Source: Reyranella sp. (GTDB lineage Bacteria; Pseudomonadota; Alphaproteobacteria; Reyranellales; Reyranellaceae). From it: a stretch of DNA of 64,000 bases. This document shows positions 9,312-18,020 of the stretch, one piece after another. The notes under the pieces were generated by a model, which was not told the origin of the DNA, made no database searches, and saw only the letters and a program-made list of their open reading frames with translations. Made by a program: the position numbers and the translations under genes. The stretch's first letter is position 1. Each line of letters opens with the position of its first letter. Location: positions 186,001 through 250,000 of the forward strand of contig NZ_SCUT01000045.1 of NCBI RefSeq assembly GCF_004297265.1, in the 5' to 3' direction.

Positions 9312-10160
9312 ATGACTCTGCAGGAACAACTCGACGTCTTCTCCAACCTGTCGAGCGTCGTCGCCGACATGAACTATCTCGTGCCGATGGTGGAGCGGCC
9401 GCGCAACTACACGTTCGACCCACCGCCCGGCATCCCGCGCAGCAATGCCGAGCACGAAGCGCACGCCGTCGCGATCCGTGACGCGCGGCCTCTCGCCGAC
9501 AAGGTGTCGCTCGACGCCAACGGCTTTGCGCTCGTCCGGCATCGCAGCGACGTGAAGGACTTCTTCGACGACGAGGAGGTTCGCCGTATCTACTATCCAG
9601 AAGTCGAGCGTCTCGTACGGGAAGCCACGGGCGCGGACCGGGTTCACATCTTCGACCACACGACCCGCCGCCGCGTGCCCGATGCCGAGACCCAGGCGGA
9701 TGCCCCGCGCCAGCCGGTCCGTCGTGTCCATATCGACCACACGGCGCGGTCGGGGCCGCAGCGGGTGCGGGATCTTCTGCCCGATGAGGCCGTGGAGCTG
9801 CTGAAGGGCAGGGTGCAGGTGATCAACCTGTGGCGTCCCATCAAGGGGCCGCTGCTCGATTCACCCCTCGCGGTCTGTGATGCAACGAGCATCGTGCTGG
9901 ACGACCTGGTGCCGTCGGATCTCGTCTATCCGCATCGGGTCGGCGAGACCTACTCGGTGAAGTTCAATCCCGCGCATCGCTGGTACTACGTACCGCAGAT
10001 GCGGACCGACGAGGCGCTGCTGCTGAAATGCTGCGATACGTCGACCGGCGTTCCGGCGCGCTATACGCCGCACAGCGCCTTCACCGACCCGACGGCGCCC
10101 ATCGATGCCCCGCCGCGCGAAAGCATCGAGGTCAGGACGCTGGTGTTCCACCGGTCCTGA
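9312..10160 (+). CDS. CmcJ/NvfI family oxidoreductase (putative Fe(II)/2OG oxygenase)
   Basis: A 282-residue protein of the CmcJ/NvfI family, named after a cephamycin cluster protein and a fungal meroterpenoid oxygenase, and widespread in proteobacteria and fungi. A putative iron facial triad is visible: H140 and D142 in RRVHIDHTARSGPQR, and H222 in NPAHRWYYVPQM. The conserved QRVRDLLP follows the first ligands, and R266 in the PPRES segment near the C-terminus is a candidate 2-oxoglutarate ligand. The start at 9312 has GGAGGTCC about 8 bp upstream; the 27 upstream residues are Arg-rich and begin inside the hairpin. A paralogue with the same motif order lies at 37701. No biosynthetic cluster surrounds it, so the substrate is unknown. 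Confidence 0.82.
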   Translation: MTLQEQLDVFSNLSSVVADMNYLVPMVERPRNYTFDPPPGIPRSNAEHEAHAVAIRDARPLADKVSLDANGFALVRHRSDVKDFFDDEEVRRIYYPEVERLVREATGADRVHIFDHTTRRRVPDAETQADAPRQPVRRVHIDHTARSGPQRVRDLLPDEAVELLKGRVQVINLWRPIKGPLLDSPLAVCDATSIVLDDLVPSDLVYPHRVGETYSVKFNPAHRWYYVPQMRTDEALLLKCCDTSTGVPARYTPHSAFTDPTAPIDAPPRESIEVRTLVFHRS

Positions 10161-10166
10161 CGGTGA

Positions 10167-10718
10167 CTACGGAATCTCGTGGCCGCGGCCGATGTTGCGG
10201 ACTACTTCCTTGAGGTGCGGCTTCACCTCGAGCAGAGCCTTCCGATAGGCGACAAGGCCCCGCAGCATGGCGCCGTCGCGCTTCAGCAGCGTGTCGGCGA
10301 ATTCGACCATGCGGGTGTTGGGCCAGCCGTGCTGGCGCAGCTCCAGCAGCTTCAGGAAGGCCTGTTCCTCGGTTCCCGGTGCGAACTGCGTCATCAGGAT
10401 GGCGGCGGCGGCAGTCGAACGTGAAATGCCTGCGTGGCAATGGACCAGTACGTGGCCATCGGGCCGGGCATGGACGCGTTCGCCGAAGGCCAGCACCTTC
10501 TCGATATGGGCCTGCGTGCAGGCCTCGAAGCCGGGATACTCCGCCACGACGTCGTCGAAGCGGATCAGCTCGTGTTCGAAGTCGGAGTAGGTGTCGAGCG
10601 CGGGTGGGCGCGGTTCGTGGGTGTCGATGATCGACAGGACGTGGCTGACGCCGACGGCGCAGTGCTGCGGCAGCTCGGGAATGCCGCAGATCGTGACCTT
10701 GAAGGGAGGGAGTGACAT
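10167..10718 (-). CDS. Tyrosine/dual-specificity phosphatase-like protein
   Basis: A 183-residue cytoplasmic protein with the cysteine phosphatase signature HCHAGISRS at residues 93-101, where C94 would be the nucleophile and R100 would bind phosphate. An Asp-containing loop (FDDVVAEYPGF, residues 54-64) precedes it, at a plausible place for the general acid. It matches the compact protein-tyrosine-phosphatase family often found singly in alphaproteobacteria. It is transcribed 9 bp after a TauE/SafE gene, as the third gene of a minus-strand run that begins with the lysophospholipase gene. The physiological target is unknown. Confidence 0.85.
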   Translation of the reverse strand: MSLPPFKVTICGIPELPQHCAVGVSHVLSIIDTHEPRPPALDTYSDFEHELIRFDDVVAEYPGFEACTQAHIEKVLAFGERVHARPDGHVLVHCHAGISRSTAAAAILMTQFAPGTEEQAFLKLLELRQHGWPNTRMVEFADTLLKRDGAMLRGLVAYRKALLEVKPHLKEVVRNIGRGHEIP

Positions 10719-10727
10719 GGCTCGACC

Positions 10728-11465
10728 CTACAACAACCCACGCGCCATGTGCAGCCCGAGGGCCAGCAGCCCGACCAGGAAAACCCGGCGGAACATCTCT
10801 GGAGACAGGGCATTGCGAGACTTCTGGCCGAGCCAGACGCCGATCGAGGTCGGCACGATGGCGGCAATCCCGCCGATGACGTTCGTGGTGTCGAAGGCCC
10901 CTTGGCGAAACAGCGCGAAGGTGAGAGCACCGATCAGGAAGATGAAGAGGATGCCCAGCGCCTGGACGAGGTCGTTCTTGTCGATGTCCAGCGACTGCAT
11001 GTAGGGCAGGAACGGCACCGCCGCGATGCCGGTGAAACCGGCGACGCCGCCGCTGGCAATGCCCATCAGCGGGTTCATCCAGCGTTCGGCCTGCCGCGAC
11101 ACCCGCGGACGCCACGCCAGGAGCACGATGGTCGAATAGACGGCCAGCATCACGCCCAGCCAGGCCGAGGCCTGGGCCGAGCCGAGCTTGCCCAGGGTCG
11201 CTGCCACCAGGATCAGCGTGACGGTCGCGGTGAGGGCCAGCGTCCAGAACCGGCGGAACAGGCGCAGCAGGCCGGAGCCGTAGCCGGCCTGCCAGACGTT
11301 CGTGGCCAGCGTCGGAATGGTCATGATCGCCAGCGCGTCGTCGAGAGGCACGGCCAGGGTCATCAGGCCCACGGCGATCGGCGGCAGGCCGATGCCGACC
11401 GCTCCCTTGGCGATGCCGGCGACGATGAAGGCGACGACGATCACCAGGATCTGGATTTCGGTCAT
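10728..11465 (-). CDS. TauE/SafE family sulfite exporter-like membrane protein
   Basis: A 245-residue inner-membrane protein with about eight hydrophobic segments and the TauE/SafE pattern: FIVAGIAKGAVGIGLPPIAV at the N-terminus, then a mirrored GIASGGVAGFTGIAAVPFLPYMQSL motif near residue 135. The family exports sulfite, sulfoacetate or related organic anions. Its ATG shares one base with the TGA of the lysophospholipase gene (TGATG), so translation is coupled. No sulfonate catabolic gene is adjacent, so the substrate stays open. Confidence 0.9.
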   Translation of the reverse strand: MTEIQILVIVVAFIVAGIAKGAVGIGLPPIAVGLMTLAVPLDDALAIMTIPTLATNVWQAGYGSGLLRLFRRFWTLALTATVTLILVAATLGKLGSAQASAWLGVMLAVYSTIVLLAWRPRVSRQAERWMNPLMGIASGGVAGFTGIAAVPFLPYMQSLDIDKNDLVQALGILFIFLIGALTFALFRQGAFDTTNVIGGIAAIVPTSIGVWLGQKSRNALSPEMFRRVFLVGLLALGLHMARGLL

Positions 11466-12433
11466 CAGGGCAGAACGCCTTTCACCAGCCGGTCGAACGC
11501 CTCCCAGAACAGGGCGCGGATCTCGTCGGTTTCCATCATGATCTCGTGGCGGGCATGGCCGATCGTGAAGTGCTCGCCATGCTTCAGCCGCGCCACCAGG
11601 GGGCCATGCGATCGGGAGTCGATCAGCCGGTCCTCGCCGGCGCTGATGACGAGGAGCGGAATGTCGATGCGCTCGAGATAGCCGGGCGCCTGGACGGCGG
11701 CCATCGAACGGACGGCCTGGCGGGACCAGCCGAGCGTCGGTCCGCCCAGCGACAGCCGCGGATCGGCGGTGAACCAGTCCTCGGTGAAGCGATAGCGGCG
11801 CTCGTCATGGGTCACGAAATTCGAGGCGAATTCCCGGGCAAGGAGGACGAAGGGACCGGTCCCGAACAGGTAGCGTTCCTCGACGGCGGGGACCTCGGGC
11901 ATGATCATCAGGACCGACCGCAGCATCGCCTCGCGGCGAAGGGCCGTCATGGGCGACACGAACAAAGCGGCGGAGAAGGGGCCGGTCCCGTTTTCGGCCA
12001 TCTCGCGCATCATGATATGGCTGCCCATCGAGTGGCAGAGGGCCAGTACCGGGCGAGGCGCTTCGGGCGAAACGACGGTTTCCAGGAACAGCCGGAGGTC
12101 GGCCATATAAGTCGCGAAGGTGTCGATGTGTCCCTTGCCGCGATCCTGCAGCGGCCTGTCCGAAAGGCCCTGGCCCCGCCAGTCGACGGCGGCCACCGCG
12201 AACCCGCGCTCCAGCAGGTCGCCCACCACCTCGGTCGCGTACTTCTCGATGAACTCGCCCCGGCCGGTCAGGATGACGACGGTACCGCGGGCGGCGCCCA
12301 AGGCGTTCCACCATGCGTAACGAAGGCGCGCTCCGGCGCGCTCGAGGAAGCCGTAACGATCTGCCGCGCGATAGGTTGCGCTAAGAGAGGCAGGTATCGT
12401 TACGGGGGCTGCGGCGGGGTCCTGATCGCTCAT
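11465..12433 (-). CDS. Alpha/beta hydrolase, lysophospholipase-like (PldB type)
   Basis: A 322-residue serine hydrolase of the COG2267 lysophospholipase/monoglyceride lipase group. The oxyanion-loop strand VVILTGRGEFIEKY is near residue 52, the GQGLSDRP turn near residue 87, and the nucleophile elbow CHSMGS places Ser135. A late ISAGEDRLIDS segment supplies the acid and GEHFTIGHARHEI the catalytic His. There is no signal peptide. First gene of a three-gene minus-strand run with the TauE/SafE permease and the phosphatase. The large region upstream (12434-12764) probably contains its promoter. Confidence 0.9.
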   Translation of the reverse strand: MSDQDPAAAPVTIPASLSATYRAADRYGFLERAGARLRYAWWNALGAARGTVVILTGRGEFIEKYATEVVGDLLERGFAVAAVDWRGQGLSDRPLQDRGKGHIDTFATYMADLRLFLETVVSPEAPRPVLALCHSMGSHIMMREMAENGTGPFSAALFVSPMTALRREAMLRSVLMIMPEVPAVEERYLFGTGPFVLLAREFASNFVTHDERRYRFTEDWFTADPRLSLGGPTLGWSRQAVRSMAAVQAPGYLERIDIPLLVISAGEDRLIDSRSHGPLVARLKHGEHFTIGHARHEIMMETDEIRALFWEAFDRLVKGVLP

Positions 12434-12764
12434 TGTTTGTGGCGTTTTGGCGAAGGACGGGCGTCAAGGCCAGCAAAGAATTGGGCATTTTAGCCATCAT
12501 CCCCTTCGGTCTCTTTACCGTACCGGGAGCCGCAGGTTATAGAACGCCTGTGTCGCCTTACCGACTGCGAAGGGTCGCCGTCGAGGAAATCGGGCGCAAG
12601 GAAACCTCGAAGAGGTCCGCCGCACTGCGTGGTAGTCGGCTCGCTGGAAGAGTCGATCCGGGCACGGTCCTTGCGTCGACGATTGTCGTCCGCAGGAGAC
12701 TTGCGACCGCGATCCCGAAGCGAGCGTTCACCACCGGCGGCGTTGCCGGAGCAATCGTCTCTTC
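12434..12764. other. Divergent intergenic region (331 bp), largest gene-free stretch
   Basis: This separates the lysophospholipase gene (minus) from the NdvB-like gene (plus). It is less GC-rich at its left end (TTTAGCCATCATCCCC, TCTTTACCGTACC). A weak sigma-70-like arrangement on the plus strand is TTTACC at 12514-12519 and TATAGA at 12538-12543, 18 bp apart. A TTG-initiated reading frame of 111 codons runs through it on the plus strand, but it starts inside the divergent start codon, lacks a ribosome-binding site and resembles no family, so I do not call it a gene. I see no strong repeat or terminator here. Confidence 0.5.
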
Positions 12765-15560
12765 ATGATGCGTCGGGGCCTGGTTCTTTTCATTGCAGTC
12801 GCGGCCACGCTGGTGGGCTGGCGCCTCCTCGACAGCCGTGTGACGGCGGCGAACGTCGACGGTCCGCTCCACGGCGTCACCTATGCGCCCTGGGCCAAGG
12901 ACCAGGATCCGCTCGAAGGCAAGGCGAGCGGTATCTGGAGCTTCCTGCGGACCGCCGTGAACGAGGCGCCCGCGCCGCAGATCAAGCCGCGCAACGACCA
13001 GATCGAGCGCGACTTCGCCATGCTCAGCGGCAAGGTCAACTATGTCCGTACCTACCGCACCACCGACGGCGGCGACGTGATGCCGGCGCTGGCCGCGAAG
13101 TACGGGCTGAAGCTGGTGCCCGGGGCTTGGATCTACAGTCCGAACGAAGCCAAGCTGCAGTTCGGCCGCGAGGCGAGTGAGGTCAACGCCGAGGAGACCG
13201 GCGCGCTGATCCGCATGGCCAACCAGAACCCCAATATCGAGCGCGTGCTGGTCGGCAACGAGAACATCCTGCGTTTCGACGGCGAGAAGGATCTGCGCAA
13301 TCCCAACGCCACCAGCCCGGCCCAGCTCATCCGCGAGATCCGCAACGTCAAGCGCAACGTGAAGGTGCCGGTCAGCACCGCCGAGCCCTGGCACGTCTGG
13401 GAGCGCTATCCCGAGCTCGCACGCGAGGTCGACTATCTCGCCGTCCATATCCTGCCGTACTGGGACGAGCAGTCGAGTTCGACGCCGCTGGAGTACGTGA
13501 AGGAAAAGATCGGCCTCCTGCGCAAGCTCTACCCGAACAAGAACATCATCGTGACCGAGGTCGGCTGGCCGTCGAACGGCGCTGCACGGCGCAGCCCCGG
13601 CTCAGGCGTGGTGAAGTATGCGACGCCGGCCGAGCAGGCCAAGAACGTGCGTGACATGGTGGCGTGGCTGCGCTCGCAGAACATCGACACTTTCGTCGTC
13701 GAGGCCGTCGATCAGCCGTGGAAATCCTACGACCTGGAAGGCAAGGCGGGTGGCTACTGGGGCCTGTGGAATGCCGACCGGCAGCCCAAGTTCGCCTGGA
13801 CCGGACCGATCGAGACTTTCCCGCAGTGGCTTTCCTGCGCGGCCTGGTCGCTGGCGGCGTCGCTGCCGCTGATGCTGCTCTTCCTGTGGCGCTGGCCGCG
13901 CCTCGGCATGGCGGGGCAGGTGGGATTCTGCGCCCTGCTGGCCCTTTCGGCGAGCGCCGTGGCCTATGGCGCGTCCGTTGCGGCCGGCACCTACATGGTC
14001 GCCTCCGAAATGATCGGTTGGGGCGTGCTGGCCTTCTTCCTGGTGGCCAGCCTCGGCATGGCGCTCGTCCAGGCGCTCGAGATGGCGGAGACGATCTGGC
14101 GCGGCCGCTGGACACGCGAGGCGCTGCCTGCGGCCGAGATGATCGCCCGCCAGCCGGCAAACCGCGAGTGGCCCAAGGTTTCGCTGCACCTGGCGATCTG
14201 CAACGAGCCGCCGGCGATGGTCATGCAGACCCTCGATTCGCTGGCCGGGCTCGACTATCCGGATTTCGAAGTCATCGTCATCGACAACAACACCAAGGAC
14301 CCCGCGGTGTGGCGCCCGGTGCAGGACTACTGCGCTCAGCTCGGCGAGCGCTTCAAGTTCTTCCATTTCGACGTCATGAAGGGCTTCAAGGCCGGCGCGC
14401 TCAACTACGTGCTGAGCCAGACCGCGCCCGACGCCAAGGTGATCGGCGTCATCGACAGCGACTACATGGTGCGGCCGGACTGGCTGAAGGCGCTGGTGCC
14501 GTACTTTGACGACGCCAGGATCAGCTACGTGCAGGCGCCGCAGGACCATCGCGACTGGCGCGGCGACCGGTTCAAGGAAATGCTGAACTGGGAATATGCC
14601 GGCTTCTTCGACATCGGCATGTGCCTGCGCAACGAGTACGACGCCATCATCCAGCACGGCACGATGACCTTGGTGCGCCGCTCCTGCATGGAGGAGATGG
14701 GCGGCTGGGCGACCTGGTGCATCACCGAGGACACCGAGCTCGGCCTGCGGCTGATGGAGAAGGGCTACGGCGCGATGTACAGCCGCGAGCGCTTCGGCCA
14801 CGGCCTGACGCCCGACCACTTTGCCGGCTACAAGAAACAGCGTTTCCGCTGGGCCTACGGTGCCATGCAGATCATGAAGGCGCATGCCGGCAAGATGTTC
14901 TTCGGCGATACCAAGCTGACCTTCTGGCAGAAGTATCACTTCGTCGCCGGCTGGCTGCCTTGGTTCGCAGACGCGCTGAACCTCATCTTCACCTGGGCGG
15001 GACTGGCCTGGGTGCTGGCGGTCGTCGTGCCGCCGTTGTTCGGCATGAAGCCGGTCGGCCTGCCGCCGTCTGAGTTCATCGCGCCGACCATCGGCATCTT
15101 CGTCTTCAAGCTGCTCTATTCGTTCGGCCTCTACTTCGACCGCGTGCGCTGCACCTTCCGCCAGAGCATCGGCGCCTCCCTGGCGGGCCTTGCGCTCACC
15201 TACACGGTGGGACGGGCGGTGATCTACGGGCTGGCGACCAGCCGCCTGCCGTTCATGCGTACCCCCAAGATGGACGAGCGCGCGACCCTCGGCATGGCGC
15301 TGGGCATGGCGCGCGGCGAGGCGATCCTGGCCGCGTTCCTGTGGATCGCGGCGGCCGTCCTGTGGTTCGGCAACGGTGTCGTCGACCCCGAGGCGCGCCT
15401 GTGGTCGCTGTTCATGATCGTGCAGTCGCTGCCTTATGCGGCGGCCGTCTATGTCTCCATGGTCAATGCGGTGGAGCAGATGCGGCATGCCGAGACGGCC
15501 TTCGAGCCGCCGGCATCGGCAGTCCCCGCGGCAGCACCCGCCATGCAACCCGCGCAATAG
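12765..15560 (+). CDS. NdvB-like beta-glucan synthase: GH17-like domain fused to GT2
   Basis: A 931-residue membrane enzyme. After TM1 (residues 5-20) a GH17-like beta-1,3-glucanase/transglycosylase domain spans about 34-350, with the acid/base Glu in VGNEN (E166) and the nucleophile in TEVGWPS (E265). Two or three TM helices (about 357-440) lead into a GT2 domain (about 470-720) with DSD at 564-566, TED at 654-656 and the processive-synthase motif QRFRW at 692-696; four or more TM helices follow. The same pairing occurs in Pseudomonas aeruginosa NdvB and Bradyrhizobium beta-1,3/1,6-glucan synthases, which make cyclic periplasmic glucans. The start has no convincing ribosome-binding site; the ATG at 12768 is equally possible. 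A PmtA-like gene follows after 54 bp. Confidence 0.88.
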   Translation: MMRRGLVLFIAVAATLVGWRLLDSRVTAANVDGPLHGVTYAPWAKDQDPLEGKASGIWSFLRTAVNEAPAPQIKPRNDQIERDFAMLSGKVNYVRTYRTTDGGDVMPALAAKYGLKLVPGAWIYSPNEAKLQFGREASEVNAEETGALIRMANQNPNIERVLVGNENILRFDGEKDLRNPNATSPAQLIREIRNVKRNVKVPVSTAEPWHVWERYPELAREVDYLAVHILPYWDEQSSSTPLEYVKEKIGLLRKLYPNKNIIVTEVGWPSNGAARRSPGSGVVKYATPAEQAKNVRDMVAWLRSQNIDTFVVEAVDQPWKSYDLEGKAGGYWGLWNADRQPKFAWTGPIETFPQWLSCAAWSLAASLPLMLLFLWRWPRLGMAGQVGFCALLALSASAVAYGASVAAGTYMVASEMIGWGVLAFFLVASLGMALVQALEMAETIWRGRWTREALPAAEMIARQPANREWPKVSLHLAICNEPPAMVMQTLDSLAGLDYPDFEVIVIDNNTKDPAVWRPVQDYCAQLGERFKFFHFDVMKGFKAGALNYVLSQTAPDAKVIGVIDSDYMVRPDWLKALVPYFDDARISYVQAPQDHRDWRGDRFKEMLNWEYAGFFDIGMCLRNEYDAIIQHGTMTLVRRSCMEEMGGWATWCITEDTELGLRLMEKGYGAMYSRERFGHGLTPDHFAGYKKQRFRWAYGAMQIMKAHAGKMFFGDTKLTFWQKYHFVAGWLPWFADALNLIFTWAGLAWVLAVVVPPLFGMKPVGLPPSEFIAPTIGIFVFKLLYSFGLYFDRVRCTFRQSIGASLAGLALTYTVGRAVIYGLATSRLPFMRTPKMDERATLGMALGMARGEAILAAFLWIAAAVLWFGNGVVDPEARLWSLFMIVQSLPYAAAVYVSMVNAVEQMRHAETAFEPPASAVPAAAPAMQPAQ

Positions 15561-15614
15561 GGAGCAGCTGCTTTTTCCTGTCGACTTGGAAAGGCGTCTG
15601 TTAGCGTTTCGCCC

Positions 15615-16235
15615 ATGCCCCCGATCGAGTCTCGTGCCGGTCTCGACTCGCGCGCCGGTACCTCTCTTTTCCTGAAGCGCTGGCTGCGCAACCCCTTCTC
15701 CATGGGTGCGGTCGTGCCGAGCGGGCGGCTGCTGGCCGAGGCGATGGCGCGGACGACCCTTGCCGAGATGACAGGGCGCGACGGCCATGTGATCGAGCTT
15801 GGTGCCGGCACGGGCGAGGTCACCAAGGGGCTGCTGGCGGCCGGCATCCCGGCCGACCGGCTGGCCCTGGTCGAGCGCGAGCCCGAACTCGCATCCTTCC
15901 TGCGCCGCCATTTCGTTGGGCCGCAGATCGTCGAGGGCGATGCCGCCCGCCTGCCGAAGATCCTGGCCGAGCAGGGGATCGGCTCGGTCTCCGCCGTCGT
16001 GTCGAGCCTGCCGCTGCTGTCCCTGCCGGCCGACGTTGTGCGGGGCATCGTCCATGGCGTGTTCGAGGCCCTGCCGCGCGGCGGTGCGCTGGTGCAGTTC
16101 ACGTACGGCCCCTCGCAACCGGTGCCGCGTACCCTGACGCAAGAGTTGAGGCTGGTCGGGACGCGCGGCCCGCGCATCTGGCGCAATGTGCCGCCCGCCG
16201 TCGTCTGGACCTTCCGGAGACCCGCCGGCGCGTGA
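15615..16235 (+). CDS. Phospholipid N-methyltransferase-like protein (PmtA type)
   Basis: A 206-residue class I SAM-dependent methyltransferase. The N-terminal amphipathic segment [20 protein letters not shown] is characteristic of bacterial PmtA-like phosphatidylethanolamine methyltransferases, which dock on the membrane through it. SAM motif I is [12 protein letters not shown] (about residue 58); the acidic residue of motif II is E87 in LVEREPEL, and the EGDAARLP segment follows. It would convert PE towards phosphatidylcholine, common in alphaproteobacteria. The stop overlaps the GTG start of the Nudix gene by 4 bp. It may instead belong to related rRNA-adenine-methylase-like proteins of unknown target. 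Confidence 0.8.
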   Translation: MPPIESRAGLDSRAGTSLFLKRWLRNPFSMGAVVPSGRLLAEAMARTTLAEMTGRDGHVIELGAGTGEVTKGLLAAGIPADRLALVEREPELASFLRRHFVGPQIVEGDAARLPKILAEQGIGSVSAVVSSLPLLSLPADVVRGIVHGVFEALPRGGALVQFTYGPSQPVPRTLTQELRLVGTRGPRIWRNVPPAVVWTFRRPAGA

Positions 16236-16861
16236 AGTCCTTTCCGCTAGACCAGGCGTTGCGCGCCGACGTCATGGCCCGTCTCGGCCGCTTCGACCTG
16301 CGCCGTCGTACCGATGCCGGCGGCCTGAAGCGCGCAGCCGTGGCCATCGTCATCGCCGAGGCCGATGAGCCGGGCGAGGCCGCTTTCCTGCTGACCAGGC
16401 GCACGCCGAAGCTGCGCGCCCATGGCGGCCAGTGGGCCCTGCCGGGCGGGCGCGTCGATCCCGGCGAAACGATCGAGCAGACCGCCTTGCGCGAGCTGCA
16501 CGAGGAACTGGGCGTGCTGGCCTCGGCCGACGATATCCTGGGCACGCTCGACGACTATCCGACGCGCTCGGGCTACCTGATCGCGCCCGTTGTCGTGTGG
16601 GCCCCCGGCGTGACCCTGACTCCCAACCCTTCCGAGGTGGCGGGTGCCTATCGCATCGCCTGCAACGAACTCTTCCGCGAGGGCTCGCCCGAGGTCGTGG
16701 CGATCGAGGAATCGGACCGGCCGATCATCCGCCTGCCGCTGCCGGTCGCCACGGTGAACGCCCCGACGGCGGCCCTGCTGTTCCAGTTCCGGGAAGTGGC
16801 GCTGGCCGGTCGCGACACGCGCGTCGACCATTACGAGCAGCCGGTCTTCGCCTGGCGCTAG
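16232..16861 (+). CDS. Nudix hydrolase, CoA-pyrophosphatase-like
   Basis: A 209-residue Nudix protein. The Nudix box runs from G73 to V95 (GGRVDPGE, then RELHEELGV) with all consensus Glu residues. The preceding [13 protein letters not shown] resembles the NudL/UPF0035 element of CoA diphosphatases, but assignment to CoA rather than another nucleoside diphosphate derivative is inference. It begins with GTG, and its GTGA overlaps the stop of the methyltransferase gene, so it is translationally coupled to it. Confidence 0.87.
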   Translation: MKSFPLDQALRADVMARLGRFDLRRRTDAGGLKRAAVAIVIAEADEPGEAAFLLTRRTPKLRAHGGQWALPGGRVDPGETIEQTALRELHEELGVLASADDILGTLDDYPTRSGYLIAPVVVWAPGVTLTPNPSEVAGAYRIACNELFREGSPEVVAIEESDRPIIRLPLPVATVNAPTAALLFQFREVALAGRDTRVDHYEQPVFAWR

Positions 16862-16961
16862 GTTCGACGGTTGGAAGCAGCCGGGCGCCGGCACATCATG
16901 CCAGCACTGCTTACATAAGAGACCCTTTTTTCCCACCCGTAGCGGAGCGGAGGGTTTTTCC

Positions 16962-16997
16962 TTTCGTTCGTTTCGTTGATTTCGTTTGTTTCGGTTA
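16962..16997 (+). repeat. Four tandem 9-bp repeats (TTTCGTTNN)
   Basis: The units are TTTCGTTCG, TTTCGTTGA, TTTCGTTTG and TTTCGGTTA, directly adjacent. The last unit contains the stop codon of the MaoC gene on the opposite strand. It lies in a 133-bp gap between convergent genes, beside a T6 run. Such a short minisatellite can change copy number by slippage; here a change would affect only the 3' untranslated region of the MaoC gene, unless the stop itself is lost. Confidence 0.7.
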
Positions 16998-17468
16998 CGC
17001 TCCCCTGGCGGCGCTCTGCACAGCCCGGCGCCGTTTCAGGAAGACCGTCGTCTCCTGTTCCATCACCGGCTGGTCGCGTTGATTGATCGTGACCTGGCGC
17101 AGCCGTGCGATGCCGCGGTCGGGCCTGGAGGCGGATGGCCGCAACTCGACGATGTCGGTCACAACCCGCAGCGTGTCGCCGGGGCGGACGGGACGGGGAA
17201 ACTGCACTTCGCCGATGCCGGGCGAGCCCAGGCTGCAGGCCTGGAAAATGCCGAGATCGAGCCACAGGCGCAGCGTTGCGGCCATCGTGTGGAGCCCCGA
17301 GGCGATCAGCCCGCCGAAGGTCCACGTGGCGGCGAACGCGGGATCGGTGTGGAAGGGCTGCGGGTCCCACTGGCGGGCGAAGTCGACGATGGCGGATTCG
17401 GTAAGGGTCATGCTGCCGCTCAGGAAGCGATCACCGACGTTGAAATCCTCGTAGAAGCGATCGGTCAA
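16995..17468 (-). CDS. MaoC family dehydratase
   Basis: A 157-residue hotdog-fold enzyme of the (R)-specific enoyl-CoA hydratase group. D35 and H40 (WDPQPFHTDP) have the Asp-x4-His spacing of the PhaJ catalytic pair, followed by FGGLIASGLHT as in MaoC proteins. It would hydrate trans-2-enoyl-CoA or a related thioester. Its ATG overlaps the stop of the upstream GNAT gene by 4 bp (ATGA), so the two are coupled. Its own stop lies in a 9-bp tandem repeat. Confidence 0.88.
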   Translation of the reverse strand: MTDRFYEDFNVGDRFLSGSMTLTESAIVDFARQWDPQPFHTDPAFAATWTFGGLIASGLHTMAATLRLWLDLGIFQACSLGSPGIGEVQFPRPVRPGDTLRVVTDIVELRPSASRPDRGIARLRQVTINQRDQPVMEQETTVFLKRRRAVQSAARGA

Positions 17469-17959
17469 AGGACCAGCTCCATATAGACGGTGCCGGGCAC
17501 CGGACTGGGGTAGTAGGGCGCGATCTCGGTGAAGCCCATCGTGCGATAGAGCTTGATCGCGGCCTCCATTTGGGGACCGATTGTGTCGAGCCTGAGACGC
17601 CGGTGGCCGCAGGCGCGCGCTGTCTCGACGATGCGATGGGCGAGTTCGCGGCCGATGGAATTGCCGCTTTCGGTGCGCTCCCTGCGGAAGTCTGGCCTGA
17701 CATACAGCCGCTTCATCTCGCCGATGCCGGGCTCCAGCTGCCGCAGCGCCACGGTGCCGGCCGACTCACCGTCGACCCGCGCCAGCAGCAGGGCGCCGCC
17801 CGGCGGACCATACTTTGCGCGGAGGTCTGCAAGTTCCGCCTCGAACCCCTGATAGTCGAGGGAGAAGCCGAGCGATCCCGAATACTCCCGGACCAGTTCC
17901 GCGATGGCGTCGTAATCCGTCGTATCGCGGGGCGGGCCGATCTGGATGGTGCCTGTCAT
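17465..17959 (-). CDS. GNAT family N-acetyltransferase
   Basis: A 164-residue acetyltransferase. The acceptor-side N-terminus (DTTDYDAIAELVREY) is followed by the beta4 strand MKRLYVRPDFRRE, where the acetyl-CoA-binding R/Q-x-x-G-x-G/A loop is degenerate (RRERTESGNSIG), and by HRRLRLDTI and KLYRTMGFTEI, the typical late GNAT motif. Substrate unknown. Divergent from the Bug receptor gene 61 bp away and coupled to the MaoC gene downstream. Confidence 0.85.
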   Translation of the reverse strand: MTGTIQIGPPRDTTDYDAIAELVREYSGSLGFSLDYQGFEAELADLRAKYGPPGGALLLARVDGESAGTVALRQLEPGIGEMKRLYVRPDFRRERTESGNSIGRELAHRIVETARACGHRRLRLDTIGPQMEAAIKLYRTMGFTEIAPYYPSPVPGTVYMELVL

Positions 17960-18020
17960 GAGGTCATTTTCGGGAGCCTATGCTACCCTGTCACTTGAAA
18001 CGAACTGGGAGGTTCCAGAA

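Noticed and set aside
12433..12768. TTG-initiated 111-codon frame in the largest intergenic region
   Set aside because: It starts inside the divergent start codon, has no ribosome-binding site or family similarity, and its composition is that of non-coding sequence.
13602..16142. Long antisense reading frame opposite the NdvB-like gene
   Set aside because: It is His/Arg/Gly-rich, matches no family, and lies wholly against a gene whose catalytic motifs are all intact; long antisense frames are a normal effect of high GC.
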